Part shown: piece by piece, positions 36,298 through 47,540 of the stretch
How positions within the stretch are numbered: the stretch's first letter is position 1
How the letters are laid out: the number at the start of each line of letters is the position of its first letter
Source: Niveibacterium umoris
Lineage (GTDB): Bacteria > Pseudomonadota > Gammaproteobacteria > Burkholderiales > Rhodocyclaceae
Reading direction: 5' to 3'
DNA length: 64,000 bases
NCBI RefSeq assembly: GCF_014197015.1
Contig: NZ_JACIET010000001.1
Span: 434,001-498,000 of the forward strand
Position numbers and translations under genes: made by a program
Notes under the pieces: model-generated
The model's database searches: none
Told to the model about the DNA's origin: nothing
The model's input: only the letters and a program-made list of their open reading frames with translations

Positions 36298-37419
36298 ATG
36301 CCCTCGATTCGCAGTCCCGCCGTGATGGCGTGCGGACTTCTTCTTTGCCTCAACCTCGCAGCCTGCGCCAAGCCTGAACCTGTGCGCATCGGGTTTGTCG
36401 GCGGGCTGTCCGGCCGGGTCGCCGATCTTGGCGTGGGCGGCCGCAATGGTGCGACGATCGCGGTGGAGGAACGCAATGCCCACGGCGGCATCAACGGAAG
36501 AGCGATCGAGCTGGTGGTGCGCAACGACGAGCAGAAGCCGGACCTGGCGCGTCGCGCGGTCGAGGAACTGATCGAGCTGAAGGTCGCGGCAATCGTGGGC
36601 CATACGACCAGCGCAATGTCGGTGACGACGGTGCCGCTGGTGACCGAGCGCCGTGTCGTGATGGTGAGCCCGACCTCGACCGCGGACGAGTTGAGCGGGC
36701 GTGACGACTACTTTTTCCGGGTCGTTTCGGCGACCCGGTTCAATGCGGCGCGCAATGCCGCCTACGCGCTATCGCGGGGCCTCAAGCGCGCGGCGCTGAT
36801 CTATGACCTCAACAACCGTGCCTATTCGGAGAGCTGGTACAAGGCTTTCGCAGCCCCCTTCGAGACGGGGGGCGGCAAAGTGGTGACGGCGCTGAGCTAC
36901 ACCTCCGGCCCGGATCTGCATTTCAGCGAACTGGCCGGCCGCCTGCTCGACGACGGCCCCGATCTGGTCATCATCGTCGCCAACGCGGTCGACACCGCGC
37001 TGCTGGCCCAGCAGATCCGCAAACATGATGCAACCGTCCAACTCGCATCGGCCGAGTGGGGCGGGTCGGACAAGCTGATCGAAATGGGTGGTAGCGCGGT
37101 GGAGGGCATGCTGGTCTCGCAGTACTACGACCGCAACAACGTGCGGCCCGACTATGTCGACTTCCGGCGTCGCTATCGCGAGCGATTCGGCGAGGATCCG
37201 GGGTATGCCGCGGTGTGCGGCTACGACGCCGCCGAGATGGTGATCGATGGTCTGGTCGCGCAGCTGCAAGGTGAAGACCTCAAACAGACGCTGCTGCGGC
37301 TCGGCAAGTTCGAGCTCTCGCAAGGACCGATGCAGATCGATCGTTTCGGCGACGCCAAACGGTCGGTGTATGTCACGGTGATCCGTGATGGCCACTACGA
37401 GGTTGTGCTCGCGCCATGA
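36298..37419 (+). CDS. Periplasmic binding lipoprotein (LivJ-type, Peripla_BP_6)
   Basis: This 373-residue lipoprotein has signal ...MACGLLLCLNLAAC with the lipobox Cys near residue 23. It has the two-lobed type I periplasmic binding fold of branched-chain amino-acid transporters: IGFVGGLSGRVADLGVGGRNGATIAVEERNAHGGINGR, then AAIVGHTTSAMS and VSPTSTADELS. No permease or ATPase genes of an ABC transporter are nearby. The stop overlaps the start of the sensor kinase gene by 4 bp (ATGA), so it likely acts as a ligand receptor feeding that kinase instead of a transporter. Confidence 0.88.
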   Translation: MPSIRSPAVMACGLLLCLNLAACAKPEPVRIGFVGGLSGRVADLGVGGRNGATIAVEERNAHGGINGRAIELVVRNDEQKPDLARRAVEELIELKVAAIVGHTTSAMSVTTVPLVTERRVVMVSPTSTADELSGRDDYFFRVVSATRFNAARNAAYALSRGLKRAALIYDLNNRAYSESWYKAFAAPFETGGGKVVTALSYTSGPDLHFSELAGRLLDDGPDLVIIVANAVDTALLAQQIRKHDATVQLASAEWGGSDKLIEMGGSAVEGMLVSQYYDRNNVRPDYVDFRRRYRERFGEDPGYAAVCGYDAAEMVIDGLVAQLQGEDLKQTLLRLGKFELSQGPMQIDRFGDAKRSVYVTVIRDGHYEVVLAP

Positions 37420-40400
37420 AACGCCCTGTGTCGCTGCGGGGCCTGCTTTCCTGGCAGTTTTCGCTCGCGGGAGTCCTGCCGCTGCTGCTGGTGATCGTCG
37501 CCTTGCTCGGCTACCTGCTGCCTTCGTTCGAGCGCACGCTGCGCGAGCGCGACAAGGTGCTCGCGAGCGCGGTGACCGAACAGGTCATGACTTTCCTGGG
37601 CTCGGCCGAGCTGGCCTTGAACTCCGCCGCGTTCATGCTGCGCAAGGGGGTTGCGCTCAGTCTGGTCAGCCCGATGCTCGACGCGCTGGCGGCTAACGAA
37701 GGGGCCACTGACGCGCTGCTGCTGATCGACTACGAAGGCATGGTTTCCGGCGTGGGCCTGCCGCCGCGCACACAGCCCTACCGCGACAATTTCATCGGAC
37801 TCTCGCAAGTGGGGCAGCCGCACGTCCGCGAGGCGCTCGAGCGTGGCAAACCCGTGTGGTCGCAGACCTACCTGTCGCCGGTCAGTGCGCAGGTGGTCAT
37901 CGCACGTGCGGTGCCGGTGGACGGTCAGGTGCTGGTGGCCGAGGTCAATGTTGAAAAGCTGTCGCGCAGCGTTTCCGCCCTGCGCGAGGAGGGAGGCGTG
38001 TTCGCGGTGCTGCTGGACCGGTCTGGTCGCATCGTTGCGCATCCCGACCCGCGCATGGCGCGGGAACAGGTGAACTTGAGCGACATCCCGCTGGTGCGCC
38101 AGGGCATGCGCGGTGAAATTGCAACCGGGCACTTCCCGGTGGACGGCAAGGATTACTTCGGTAGCACGGTGCCGATTCCGCAACTGGGCTGGGTCGCGCT
38201 GATCGGGCAACCCGCCGATACCGTCTTCGGCCCCCTGTACGCGGCGGCAGCGATTACGGTGATTGGTGTGCTGCTCGCGGCAGCGATGCTGCTCTACGTC
38301 GGCAATCGCACGGCGACGCGCGTCGCGGGCCGGATGGAGCTGGTGGCGGCGCGTGCCCGCGCCATCGTCGACGGCGGCGAGGTAGATCCGCTGCCGCCAA
38401 CTCGGGTAGTCGAGTTCGCCCGCATCGGCGCGACGCTCGATGCGATCTTCGAGCGATTGCGTACCCGCGAGGCCGAGGTACGCAATGGTGCAGAACGCTT
38501 GCGCACCTTGCTGGAAGGCGCGCCGATGGGCGTCATCGAGTTGCGGGTCGAGCCCAGCGGGGGGCATTTCATTGTCGGCATCAACCCGCAGGTGCAGCGC
38601 GTACTCGGACTGCCGGCCGAGGGTGCGTTGGGGCATACCTTGCAGGGCGTCTTTCCCGGGTTCGACAACACCGCGCTTGCTCATGCCTGCAGTACCGTGG
38701 CGAGCGAAGGCGGCAGCATCGAGTCGCCTGGCTACGAGTACCAGGCGCCGGGCTGTGCCCGTGTGCTCGACATCTTCACCTTCCGCCACCATGCCGGCGT
38801 GGTGGCCTTGTGCTTCCACGACGTGACCGAACGCGTGCGCGCCGAGCACGCGCTGCGCGAGTCCGAGTTGCGTTTTTCGGCGGCCTTCCTCGCCGTGCCG
38901 GATTACGTGACGCTGTCGCGTGCCTCGGATGGCACGATCTACGACGCCAATGAGGCCTTCGAGCGGATCACCGGCATCCCTCGCGAAGCCGCTATCGGGC
39001 GCACCTCGGTGGAGCTGGGCATCTTCGTTCATCCTGAACAGCGTCGGCTGATCGCCAAGGGCACGCTGGAAGACGGCCGTGTGGATCGATTCCCGATCGA
39101 GATGTGGCGCGCCGACCGCACCGTGATCGAGGGTGTGGTCAGCACGCGTCTGGTGGAAATCGCCGGCGAGGCCTGCATGGTTGCCGTGATGCGCGATGAG
39201 ACGGAAGTTCGCCGGGCGCAGCGGACGCTACAGCGCCTTGCGGCGGCGGGCGTCTCCGGTGGCCTGCGCAGTCTGCTCGACGCGGCCGTCGAGGGCGTGG
39301 GTGCCGGCGTTGCCGTACTTGCCCGCGCGAGTGCCGCCGACGCGGTGACGCTGTCGGGCTTGCGCACGGTCCAGGACGAAGAGGGTGGCCTCGCATTGCC
39401 CGCGCCTGCGCTGGCGCGCGCCATCGAGGCGCGTGCTTTCGCCGACTGGACGCCGCCGCAGGATGAAGCCGAGCGGCTTGCGCAGGCCTTCGGCTTCCAT
39501 CCGGTGAGCATCGTGGTGGCGCCGGTCAGGTCGGACGAAGGCGGCGCGGAAGCCTTGCTCGTTGCCTTCGGCAGCGCTTTGCAATACGCCGAAACCACGC
39601 GCTCGCTGATCAAGGTGGTCGCGGAGCGCATCGGTCAGGAATTCGCCCGTCTGCACGCCGAGCAGGAACTGCGCCGCAGCCAGCAACTGTTCAGCCAGCT
39701 CTTCCATGCCTCGCCGGTGGCCCTGGTGGTGAGCCGATTGCCGCGTTTCGCGATCCTCGATTGCAACGAGGTGTTCTGCCGTCAGTACGGCATCCCGCGC
39801 GAACATGCAATCGGGCGCAACGGGGCCGAACTGGGGATCTGGGCGGACATCGAGGACCGCAAGGCGCTCTTGGCAGACCTTCTTGCGCGGCGCGAAAGCG
39901 CGGGTCGCGAGGCCTGGATGCACGGCCGCGACGGCAACTCGATCCGCTGTGCGCTCACCGCACGCGTCGTGCGCGACGGTGACGACGATCTGCTGATCCT
40001 GTCGCTGGTCGATGTCACCGCGATTCGCCGCGCCGAACAGGAAGTGCGGGAACTTAACGCCACCCTGGAAAAGCGGGTGGAGGAGCGCACCGTGCAACTG
40101 GTCGACGCCAACCTGGAACTCTCGAACGCGCTGCAGCGGCTGGAGCGGGCGAAGGACGAACTGGTGCAGTCCGAGAAGATGGCGGCGCTCGGCGGCATCG
40201 TGGCCGGTGTGGCACACGAACTGAACACGCCGATCGGCAATTGCCTGACGGTGACCTCTACGCTCAGTGAAGCCACCGAAGATTTGCTGCGCGAATCGGA
40301 GCAGGGCTTGCGCCGCTCGACGCTCAAGGATTATCTGGGCACCGCAGAGCAGGCGAGCGAGATCCTGATGCGCAATCTCACAAGGGCCGCCGAGCTGGTC

Positions 40401-40925
40401 GCCAGCTTCAAGCAGGTGGCGGTCGATCGTGCGAGCTCGAAGCGGCGCGACTTCCGCATCTCTGAAGTGGTTGCCGAAACCCTTCTGATGCTGCGCCCGA
40501 CACTCAAGACCAAGCCCTACCAGATCGAAACCTCGGTCGCCGAAGACGTGGTGATGAGCAGCTACCCGGGGCCGCTGGGGCAGGTGCTCACGAACCTGGT
40601 GAACAATGCGGTGTTGCACGGATTTGAAGGGCGTACGCAGGGCAAGGTGCGGATTGATGTGTCCTGCGACAGCGGCGAGCGCGTGCGCATCGCGGTGAGC
40701 GACGACGGCGCCGGCATCAGCGAAGCCATGCAGCGCCGTGTGTTCGACCCCTTCTTCACCACCAAACTCGGGCACGGTGGCAGCGGGCTCGGCCTGCACA
40801 TCGTGCACACCATCGTGACCGGCCTGCTTGGCGGCACCGTCGAACTGCAGAGTCAGCCGGGCGCGGGTACCACCGTGATACTGACAGTGCCGAGCCAGGC
40901 GCCCTTGCGGGACGACCCCGATTGA
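37416..40925 (+). CDS. Membrane sensor histidine kinase (Cache-HAMP-PAS-GAF-PAS) coupled to the binding protein
   Basis: This 1,169-residue inner-membrane kinase has TM1 at about 15-35, a periplasmic Cache-type domain (~38-268), TM2 at about 275-296 and a HAMP-like linker. Two PAS domains (~365-610), a GAF-like part (~615-760) and another PAS (~765-880) follow. The H-box has His934 in AGVAHELNTPIGN. The ATPase domain has the N-box NLVNNA (~1060-1065), G1 DDGAGI (~1096-1101) and GSGLGL (~1122-1127). There is no receiver domain, and the cognate regulator is not adjacent on this strand. Translational coupling to the binding protein suggests a shared signal. Confidence 0.92.
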   Translation: MKRPVSLRGLLSWQFSLAGVLPLLLVIVALLGYLLPSFERTLRERDKVLASAVTEQVMTFLGSAELALNSAAFMLRKGVALSLVSPMLDALAANEGATDALLLIDYEGMVSGVGLPPRTQPYRDNFIGLSQVGQPHVREALERGKPVWSQTYLSPVSAQVVIARAVPVDGQVLVAEVNVEKLSRSVSALREEGGVFAVLLDRSGRIVAHPDPRMAREQVNLSDIPLVRQGMRGEIATGHFPVDGKDYFGSTVPIPQLGWVALIGQPADTVFGPLYAAAAITVIGVLLAAAMLLYVGNRTATRVAGRMELVAARARAIVDGGEVDPLPPTRVVEFARIGATLDAIFERLRTREAEVRNGAERLRTLLEGAPMGVIELRVEPSGGHFIVGINPQVQRVLGLPAEGALGHTLQGVFPGFDNTALAHACSTVASEGGSIESPGYEYQAPGCARVLDIFTFRHHAGVVALCFHDVTERVRAEHALRESELRFSAAFLAVPDYVTLSRASDGTIYDANEAFERITGIPREAAIGRTSVELGIFVHPEQRRLIAKGTLEDGRVDRFPIEMWRADRTVIEGVVSTRLVEIAGEACMVAVMRDETEVRRAQRTLQRLAAAGVSGGLRSLLDAAVEGVGAGVAVLARASAADAVTLSGLRTVQDEEGGLALPAPALARAIEARAFADWTPPQDEAERLAQAFGFHPVSIVVAPVRSDEGGAEALLVAFGSALQYAETTRSLIKVVAERIGQEFARLHAEQELRRSQQLFSQLFHASPVALVVSRLPRFAILDCNEVFCRQYGIPREHAIGRNGAELGIWADIEDRKALLADLLARRESAGREAWMHGRDGNSIRCALTARVVRDGDDDLLILSLVDVTAIRRAEQEVRELNATLEKRVEERTVQLVDANLELSNALQRLERAKDELVQSEKMAALGGIVAGVAHELNTPIGNCLTVTSTLSEATEDLLRESEQGLRRSTLKDYLGTAEQASEILMRNLTRAAELVASFKQVAVDRASSKRRDFRISEVVAETLLMLRPTLKTKPYQIETSVAEDVVMSSYPGPLGQVLTNLVNNAVLHGFEGRTQGKVRIDVSCDSGERVRIAVSDDGAGISEAMQRRVFDPFFTTKLGHGGSGLGLHIVHTIVTGLLGGTVELQSQPGAGTTVILTVPSQAPLRDDPD

Positions 40926-40988
40926 AGGGGCAAGGCAGGGGAAACGGGCCCGCAACAGCCCCTCGAACGCCCTTCAGTCACGCCTCAG

Positions 40989-42161
40989 TTACCCCTCGGC
41001 CATCCCTTTTCCGCCCGATGCGCGGGCGAGTTGCTCGGCCTTTTCCGCGATGTCCGCATCGGAATCGGAAAAGCGCTGCGCGATCTCATTGAAGCGCTCC
41101 TGCAACTGCAGGAATGCCTCGACGATATCCGGATCAAAGTGCGTGCCACTGCCGTCCGCGATGATCTGCACCGCCTTGTCGTGCGGCATCGCGGGTTTGT
41201 AAACGCGGCGGCTGATGAGGGCGTCGTATACGTCGGCCACGGCCATCAGACGGGCCGATAGCGGAATCGCGTCGCCGGACAGACCCTGCGGGTAGCCGCT
41301 GCCGTCCCACTTTTCCTGATGGCCGTAGGCGATGTCCTTGGCGTGGGCGAGAAAGGGGACTTCCATGCCAAGCTGGCGCTCGGCGTGCAGGATCGCATCG
41401 CGACCCAGCGCAGGGTGGGTCTTCATGATCTCGAACTCCTCCGGCTCGAAGCGGCCCGGCTTGAGCAGGATGCGATCGGGAATGCCCACCTTGCCGATGT
41501 CGTGCAGCGGCGCGGACTTGAACAGCATCTCGACCGTGTGGTCGTCGAGTTGTGCGGCAAAGCGCGGATGCGCCTGCAAGTGCCTGGCCAGTGCGTCGAC
41601 GTAGAACTGGGTGCGGCGGATGTGGTTGCCGGTCTCGTTGTCGCGCGTCTCGGCAAGCGAGGCCATGGCCATGATCGTCACATCCTGGATCGCCTGCACC
41701 TCGCGCGTACGGCGCTGGACTTCGGCTTCAAGGAAGGCGTTCTTGTCCTTGAGGAAATCGGCACTCGCCTTTACCACAAGGTGGGTGTGTACCCGCGCCA
41801 GCACGATTGGCGGGCTGATCGGTTTGGTGATGTAGTCGACGGCACCCAGATCGAGCCCGCGTTTCTCGTCATCCATCTCCGCCTTCGCGGTCAGGAAGAT
41901 CACCGGTATGTCGCGTGTCTGCGGGTTCGCCTTGAGGCGCTCACAGACTTCATAGCCGTCCATGCCGGGCATCATGATGTCGAGCAGGATCAGGTCCGGC
42001 GGTGCGGACGACTCGGCGATCTTGATCGCCTTTTCGCCATTGTTGGCGATCTTGACCTTGTAGACGTCCTTGAGCAGCCCGCTCATCAGCGTGAGGTTGT
42101 CAGGCGTGTCGTCGACGACCAGAACGGTATGGCGGCTATCGATCGCAGATGTGCTGTCCAT
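40989..42161 (-). CDS. HD-GYP response regulator, probable c-di-GMP phosphodiesterase
   Basis: This 390-residue regulator has a REC domain (phosphoacceptor Asp61 in LLDIMMPG, Lys113 in TKPI), a coiled-coil link, and an HD-GYP domain. The HD pair is at 220-221 in HDIGK, His280 is in GHQEKWDGSGYP, and GYP is at 288-290. All key residues are present, so it should degrade c-di-GMP when activated. It lies 14 bp downstream of the giant hybrid kinase on the same strand, almost certainly one operon, so the kinase is its likely phosphodonor. Confidence 0.95.
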   Translation of the reverse strand: MDSTSAIDSRHTVLVVDDTPDNLTLMSGLLKDVYKVKIANNGEKAIKIAESSAPPDLILLDIMMPGMDGYEVCERLKANPQTRDIPVIFLTAKAEMDDEKRGLDLGAVDYITKPISPPIVLARVHTHLVVKASADFLKDKNAFLEAEVQRRTREVQAIQDVTIMAMASLAETRDNETGNHIRRTQFYVDALARHLQAHPRFAAQLDDHTVEMLFKSAPLHDIGKVGIPDRILLKPGRFEPEEFEIMKTHPALGRDAILHAERQLGMEVPFLAHAKDIAYGHQEKWDGSGYPQGLSGDAIPLSARLMAVADVYDALISRRVYKPAMPHDKAVQIIADGSGTHFDPDIVEAFLQLQERFNEIAQRFSDSDADIAEKAEQLARASGGKGMAEG

Positions 42162-42175
42162 GGTTTCCCTTCCAG

Positions 42176-45100
42176 TCAGTCGATCGTCACGCCAGCACTG
42201 CCGGCAGCCGATCTGAGTTTGTCGAGCGCGGTCTCGAAGTCGAACTCGCGGATGGCGGATTCGATCGCTTCACAGTCGGGGCCCAGCGCGGTACGCAGCA
42301 TATCTGCATGCTGGTCGAAGGCGTCACCCGCCTCCGAATCGTCGTCTGCGAGGAGGGCAACGATGCGTTTGATGACCTCGGCCAGCGCGGCATGATCCAC
42401 CGCGTTCGCACCGCTTGTTCTGGCTTCGCTCGGCAAGGCGGCCAGCAGCTTCGCGATGAGTGTCGTGAGCAGCGGTTCGAGTTCGGCAAGTCGCGCATCA
42501 AGTTCAGTGCGCGCTGCGTCGTCGTGGATCGCGTGCTCAAGTTCGGCCGCGACCGCCTGAACCTCGCCTGCGCCGATGTTGCCAGCCACCCCCTTGCAGG
42601 TATGTGCGATGCGCTCGGCGGTGGCGCGATCGCCGTTGTCCAGCGCGCCGCGGATGTCAGCGACCGTGGTGGCTTGACCGGCGGCGAACTTGCGCAGCAT
42701 GTTCAGGTATAGCGCCTGCTTGCCGAGCACGCGACGCAGGCCCGATTCGCTGTCGAGCCCTTCGATCACCGGCAGTTCGGCGGTAACCACAGGGTGTTCG
42801 CCGGGCGGTCTCTTGGGTGTCAGGATGTTCTCGCTGAATGCCCGCGGCGGAATCCACTTCAGCAAGGCCGCCCACAACGTGTCGGGTTCGATCGGTTTGG
42901 GTACATGGTCGTTCATGCCCGCTTCCAGGCAGCGCTCACGGTCGCCCTGCATGGCGTTGGCCGTCATGGCCACGATAGGCAGGGCCGCATGCTCGGGCTT
43001 GGCGCGTATCGCCCGCGTCGCTGCCACGCCGTCCATGACCGGCATCTGCATGTCCATCAGCACCAGATCGAAAGCCTGGGCGCTGACGCGTTCAACGGCA
43101 ATCGCACCGTTGTCAGCGACCTCGACCTCGAAGCCCGCGTCGCGCAGCAGTTCGCTCGCGACCTGCTGGTTCAGGTCGTTGTCTTCGACCAGCAGGATCT
43201 GCGCGCCGGCGCGTGACTCCAGTTGCTGCAGCAAGGAGGAGCTTGCCCGCGGCACGGCTGAGGTATCGCTGCGTGTGCCACCGAGCGCGCGGATCGCCGC
43301 GTCGAAAAGCATCGATGCGTTGACCGGCTTGATCAGGATTTCGTCGATGCCGGCCCCGGATGCGCCGCGCATCACTTCTTCGCGGCCATAGGCCGTCACC
43401 ATCACCAGTTGCGGGGGCTTTGCGAGCCCAAGGGCGCGTATCCGCTTGGCGGTTTCAATGCCGTCGAGACCGGGCATGCGCCAGTCAAGAAAAACGATCT
43501 CGTAGGCTTCGCCGCGGCCTTGCGCGGCCTGGATTTCCTCAATCGCGTCGAGGCCGCTCGGCACCTGCGCGACGCGGAAGGTCATCGATTCGAGCAGGTC
43601 GGTCAGTACGGCACGCGCATTGGCGTTGTCGTCGACCACCAGCACACGACGTTCGCGCAGATCCGGTTCCGGTGTGAAACGCCGCGTTTGTGCTTCGCCT
43701 TTGGCAAAGCGCGCGGTAAACCAGAAGGTGCTGCCCTCGCCAGGCGTGCTGTCGACGCCAACCTCGCCACCCATCAACTCGGCCAGCCGTTTGCTGATCG
43801 CAAGGCCCAGTCCGGTGCCACCGTACTTGCGGGTGGTCGAGGTATCGGCCTGCTGGAAGGACTGGAACAGCCGTGCGCGCTGGTCTTCGTTCAGCCCGAT
43901 GCCGGTGTCCCGCACCGCGAAGTGCAGCAGCACATCGGTGTCGCGCTGTTCAAGCACGCGGACGATCACGTCGATCTCGCCAGTCTCGGTGAATTTGACT
44001 GCGTTGTTCGCGTAATTGATCAGGATCTGGCCGACACGCAGCGGATCGCCGAGCAGCACGTCAGGCACCGATTTGTCGACGTCGAATACCAGCTCGAGCC
44101 CCTTGGCAGTGGCCTTCTCCGAGATCAGGTTGGCGACGTTGTCCAGCACGTTCTCCAGCGCAAACTCGGTTTGTTCGACCGTGAGCTTGCCGGCCTCGAT
44201 CTTCGAAAAGTCGAGGATGTCATTGATGATGCCGAGCAGATGCTGGCCCGATTGCTGGATCTTGCTGACGTAATCGCGCTGGCGCGCTGTCAGCTCGGTT
44301 TTCATCGCGAGGTGCGACATGCCGATGATCGCGTTCATCGGCGTGCGGATCTCGTGGCTCATGTTGGCGAGGAAGTCCGACTTCATCTGCGTCGCTTCTT
44401 CCGCCATTTCGCGCGCCCGCTGCAGCGCGTCCATCGCGGCGCGGCGTTCCGTGACATCGTAGAACCACGAAAGCAGGCAGCGCTCGCCGTGGTGCTCGAT
44501 GAAGCGCGAGCTGAGCATGACCCAGAAGGTTTCGCCGTTGGCGCGCCTCAGCTCGGTTTCCTGATCGCGGACTTCGGAGCCGCCGCGCATTCTGTCCAGC
44601 AGCGCTTGCCGCTGCCGTGGGTCGGCCCAGAACTGGGTGAAGTTGTAGCCCGGCAGCGCTGCCGCGTCGACGCCGAGCAGTTCGGCGAGCTTGCGATTGC
44701 AGAAACGCGCGGTGCCGTCTTCGGCGATGATGCCCACGCCCGCGGGGCTGTCTTGCAACATCGCGCGCAGTCGCGCTTCGTTTTCGGCGATTTCGCGCTC
44801 GAGCTTCTTGCGTTCGGTGATGTCGGTGGCCAGCCCGCATACGCCGGTCAGGCGGCCATTGTCGCCATACAGCGGGAACTTGGCGGTGAGCAGCGCGCGG
44901 CTTCCAAAGCCGGTTTCTTCCTGTTCGACGAGTGTCCCGCCGGCCATGATGGCGAGATCATCGTTGGCCATGCTTTGCGCGTGCTCGGGTTCGAACAGCT
45001 CTGCGTCGGAATGCCCGAGTGCCGCGTCGCGCTTGATGCCGGTCACCGCTTCCCAGCGCTGGTTGACGAGCAGGTATCGACCCTCGGTGTCCTTCAGGTA

Positions 45101-47260
45101 GATGATCGACGGGGTGTTTTCGATGATGCCTTGCATCAGTTTGCGGTTCTCGCGCAGCGCCTCTTCCGCCTTGCGCGCAGAGCGTTCCGCTTCCTTGGTG
45201 CGCGAAATGTCGACGATGACGCCAACCAGGCCCGCCGGGCTGCCGTCGCTGTTTGCAAAACCCGAGACGGTGTAAAGCGTGTCGTGCACCTTGCCGTCGG
45301 CGAAGACCATCGGGATCTCGTGCTCGATACGCCCGCCCTCGGCGATGACTCTTTCGTCTTCGGCCTGGTAGGCGCGGCGGTCCTCTTCTGGCAGGTAATC
45401 CAGATCGAGTACGCGCTTGCCGACAAAGCTCGCGCGCGCGACGCCGAAGGTCTCTTCGTAGTTCTTGTTGCAGCCGATGAAGCGGGTGCTGGCGTCCTTG
45501 TAGAACACGGCATTGGGCATGGCGTCCATCAACGCCTGGGTGACTGCAAGCTGGCGCTCGACCCCCTGCTGCGCGCGCTTGAGTTCGGTGATGTCCGAGG
45601 CCATCACGACCGCCTCGCGGAAGCGGCCCTCGCTGGTAAGAATTGCGGATGCCACCAGTTCCGACCAGCGCACCTGCCCGTCACCGGTGAGGAATCGGAT
45701 GACGGTACGGAACACCGTGGTTTCGGCGCTCGCAAGCCGGGTGAAGCCTTCCGTGAACGCGGCGAAATCGTCCTCGAAGATCAGCGATTCGATGTTCCGG
45801 TCGCGCAATTCATCCTGGATGTATCCAAGCCAGTTGGCGAACGCCGGGTTGCTGCGGATCACCAGTCCGGTTGCATCGCAGCTGACGATACCGGTTCCGG
45901 CGTTGTCGACCAGTGCGCGGAAATAGGCCTCGCGGTCGGCGAGCTGCGCAGTACGTCGCTCGACCTTGGCCTCGAGCGTGCGGTTGGCGTCTTCAAGCTG
46001 CTGCGTCGAGGTCTGCAAGAGGCCGCGCATGGCCTCTTGCGCCGCAGCCAGTTGCGCCACTTCGGCCAGCCGGGCGGGTACCGAGACGGGTTTGTCCAGT
46101 TCCAGACGGCCGATGCGCTCGGCCTCGCTGCCGAGCATGGCGAGCGGCCGCGTCACGTTGGCCGCCAGACGGCGACCCAGCACAAACCCGATTGCACAGA
46201 GGCCGAGCAGGATCACCACGGCAGGGCCGATCAGGCGTGCGCCGCCGGCCACGAAGTCGCCCTGCGGGATGACGGTGACCGCGACAAAGTTCTGATCACC
46301 CGCATGGATCCGGATGGCGCGTGCAAACCATGGATCGGAGGTGTCGGGCGGTGTGAAACGTAGCAGCGCGATATCGTCCTGTCCGCGTTTCTTCCATTCC
46401 GCGAAAGCAGCCGCGGTGACCGTGAAGGGCGTCTGCTCGATTGGTGTCAATGCGACCTGCCGCAACGCGTTGTCGGTTGCCGCAGCGGGGTGTTTCGGTG
46501 CGCCGATCAGTTTCCCGTCGCTCATCAGCACCGAAACCCGCCCGGAGATGCCGATCTGCAGCGCACTGGTCAGATGCGAAAAATCCTGTAACAGGACATC
46601 GAAGGCCATGATGTAGCGCACGCCGGTGGCCGGGTCTGTCCAGCGCAGCGCGGCGGTGATGCCCGGTTCGCCCGTGGTGCGGAAACGGTAGGGCTCGGTC
46701 CAGACGACTTCCAGGTCCTTCTTCGTGGCCATGGCCTTCGTGAACCATGGTCGAGTGCGGGGGTCGTAGTCCGATTCTTCCCATTCTTCGGACAGCTGGT
46801 CGAGGTTCGACCCGAACTCGATCCACAGGTGCCGCCGTCCCCACGACCCCATGTGCGAGACGCGGTTCTTCCAGCCGTTTTGGGTTTGCAACAGCAGGAT
46901 CTCGTCGCCGCCTTCACTGGCGATGTGCACCGAACCCAGCAGATCGCGCTGCTTGACGACATCGACCATCAGTCGGTTGAAGGTCGATTGATCGGTCGCG
47001 TTGATCACGCGGTTCAGTCCCCAACCCCCGGCAGTCATCGCGATCCGCTCGACCGAACGTACCCCGTCGGCGATGCGTTGTTCAACCTGGGCGCCGGCAC
47101 GCTCTGCGTCGGCCGAGGCGATCTCGACGAGCATGGGCCGTGCCTGCATGAAGTAGAACAGCAGTGCGAACGACAGCACCGACAGCAACACCAGCAAGAC
47201 GATCTGGAGCGTCAGGCGGGTGCGCAGGCTGGGCAGGGGCCTTGGTATCGATCCGAACAT
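42176..47260 (-). CDS. Giant hybrid sensor kinase (dCache-HAMP-4xPAS-HisKA-HATPase-REC-REC-Hpt)
   Basis: This 1,694-residue inner-membrane phosphorelay kinase has TM1 (~17-38), a double-Cache-like periplasmic region (~40-340), TM2 (~345-365) and HAMP. Four PAS/PAC repeats (~455-955) lead to HisKA with His969 in [13 protein letters not shown] HATPase domain follows, then REC1 with Asp1259 (FLDWRMPG) and REC2 with Asp1403 (LMDMQMPV). A C-terminal Hpt domain has His1553 in [11 protein letters not shown]. All relay residues are present, so a full His-Asp-His relay can run within one chain. The downstream HD-GYP regulator is the obvious output. Confidence 0.95.
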   Translation of the reverse strand: MFGSIPRPLPSLRTRLTLQIVLLVLLSVLSFALLFYFMQARPMLVEIASADAERAGAQVEQRIADGVRSVERIAMTAGGWGLNRVINATDQSTFNRLMVDVVKQRDLLGSVHIASEGGDEILLLQTQNGWKNRVSHMGSWGRRHLWIEFGSNLDQLSEEWEESDYDPRTRPWFTKAMATKKDLEVVWTEPYRFRTTGEPGITAALRWTDPATGVRYIMAFDVLLQDFSHLTSALQIGISGRVSVLMSDGKLIGAPKHPAAATDNALRQVALTPIEQTPFTVTAAAFAEWKKRGQDDIALLRFTPPDTSDPWFARAIRIHAGDQNFVAVTVIPQGDFVAGGARLIGPAVVILLGLCAIGFVLGRRLAANVTRPLAMLGSEAERIGRLELDKPVSVPARLAEVAQLAAAQEAMRGLLQTSTQQLEDANRTLEAKVERRTAQLADREAYFRALVDNAGTGIVSCDATGLVIRSNPAFANWLGYIQDELRDRNIESLIFEDDFAAFTEGFTRLASAETTVFRTVIRFLTGDGQVRWSELVASAILTSEGRFREAVVMASDITELKRAQQGVERQLAVTQALMDAMPNAVFYKDASTRFIGCNKNYEETFGVARASFVGKRVLDLDYLPEEDRRAYQAEDERVIAEGGRIEHEIPMVFADGKVHDTLYTVSGFANSDGSPAGLVGVIVDISRTKEAERSARKAEEALRENRKLMQGIIENTPSIIYLKDTEGRYLLVNQRWEAVTGIKRDAALGHSDAELFEPEHAQSMANDDLAIMAGGTLVEQEETGFGSRALLTAKFPLYGDNGRLTGVCGLATDITERKKLEREIAENEARLRAMLQDSPAGVGIIAEDGTARFCNRKLAELLGVDAAALPGYNFTQFWADPRQRQALLDRMRGGSEVRDQETELRRANGETFWVMLSSRFIEHHGERCLLSWFYDVTERRAAMDALQRAREMAEEATQMKSDFLANMSHEIRTPMNAIIGMSHLAMKTELTARQRDYVSKIQQSGQHLLGIINDILDFSKIEAGKLTVEQTEFALENVLDNVANLISEKATAKGLELVFDVDKSVPDVLLGDPLRVGQILINYANNAVKFTETGEIDVIVRVLEQRDTDVLLHFAVRDTGIGLNEDQRARLFQSFQQADTSTTRKYGGTGLGLAISKRLAELMGGEVGVDSTPGEGSTFWFTARFAKGEAQTRRFTPEPDLRERRVLVVDDNANARAVLTDLLESMTFRVAQVPSGLDAIEEIQAAQGRGEAYEIVFLDWRMPGLDGIETAKRIRALGLAKPPQLVMVTAYGREEVMRGASGAGIDEILIKPVNASMLFDAAIRALGGTRSDTSAVPRASSSLLQQLESRAGAQILLVEDNDLNQQVASELLRDAGFEVEVADNGAIAVERVSAQAFDLVLMDMQMPVMDGVAATRAIRAKPEHAALPIVAMTANAMQGDRERCLEAGMNDHVPKPIEPDTLWAALLKWIPPRAFSENILTPKRPPGEHPVVTAELPVIEGLDSESGLRRVLGKQALYLNMLRKFAAGQATTVADIRGALDNGDRATAERIAHTCKGVAGNIGAGEVQAVAAELEHAIHDDAARTELDARLAELEPLLTTLIAKLLAALPSEARTSGANAVDHAALAEVIKRIVALLADDDSEAGDAFDQHADMLRTALGPDCEAIESAIREFDFETALDKLRSAAGSAGVTID

Positions 47261-47540
47261 CGTGCGGATTCCTTCGTCGATGGATGATCGCGGTAGGTGT
47301 CGAACACAGGCTGGGCGCAGTGGCTTGCCGCCCGGGATCGCAGTATTTCACCGCCACTCGCGCCTGCATAGCGGTATGAATAGCCCCGAAAAGCTGCGCT
47401 GATGTTCGCGGCCTATGCCAGCGGTGAAGGTCGACAATCGCCGCATGCCCTCGGCCACGGGCATTTTCACCGCGACGACATCCCGGCCGGGGCGGATCGC
47501 CTATGCTTCCCTGATTCGGGATTGATGACAGGAAGCGAGC
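47261..47540. other. Intergenic region between the hybrid kinase and the SDR gene
   Basis: This is a divergent 280-bp gap. It should contain the promoter of the kinase operon and that of the SDR gene. No strong palindrome, promoter or small gene could be supported by eye. Confidence 0.5.

Noticed and set aside
43409..46363. A 984-codon open frame on the plus strand opposite the hybrid kinase
   Set aside because: The minus strand encodes an unbroken kinase with all relay residues. The opposite frame has no domain or credible start context.
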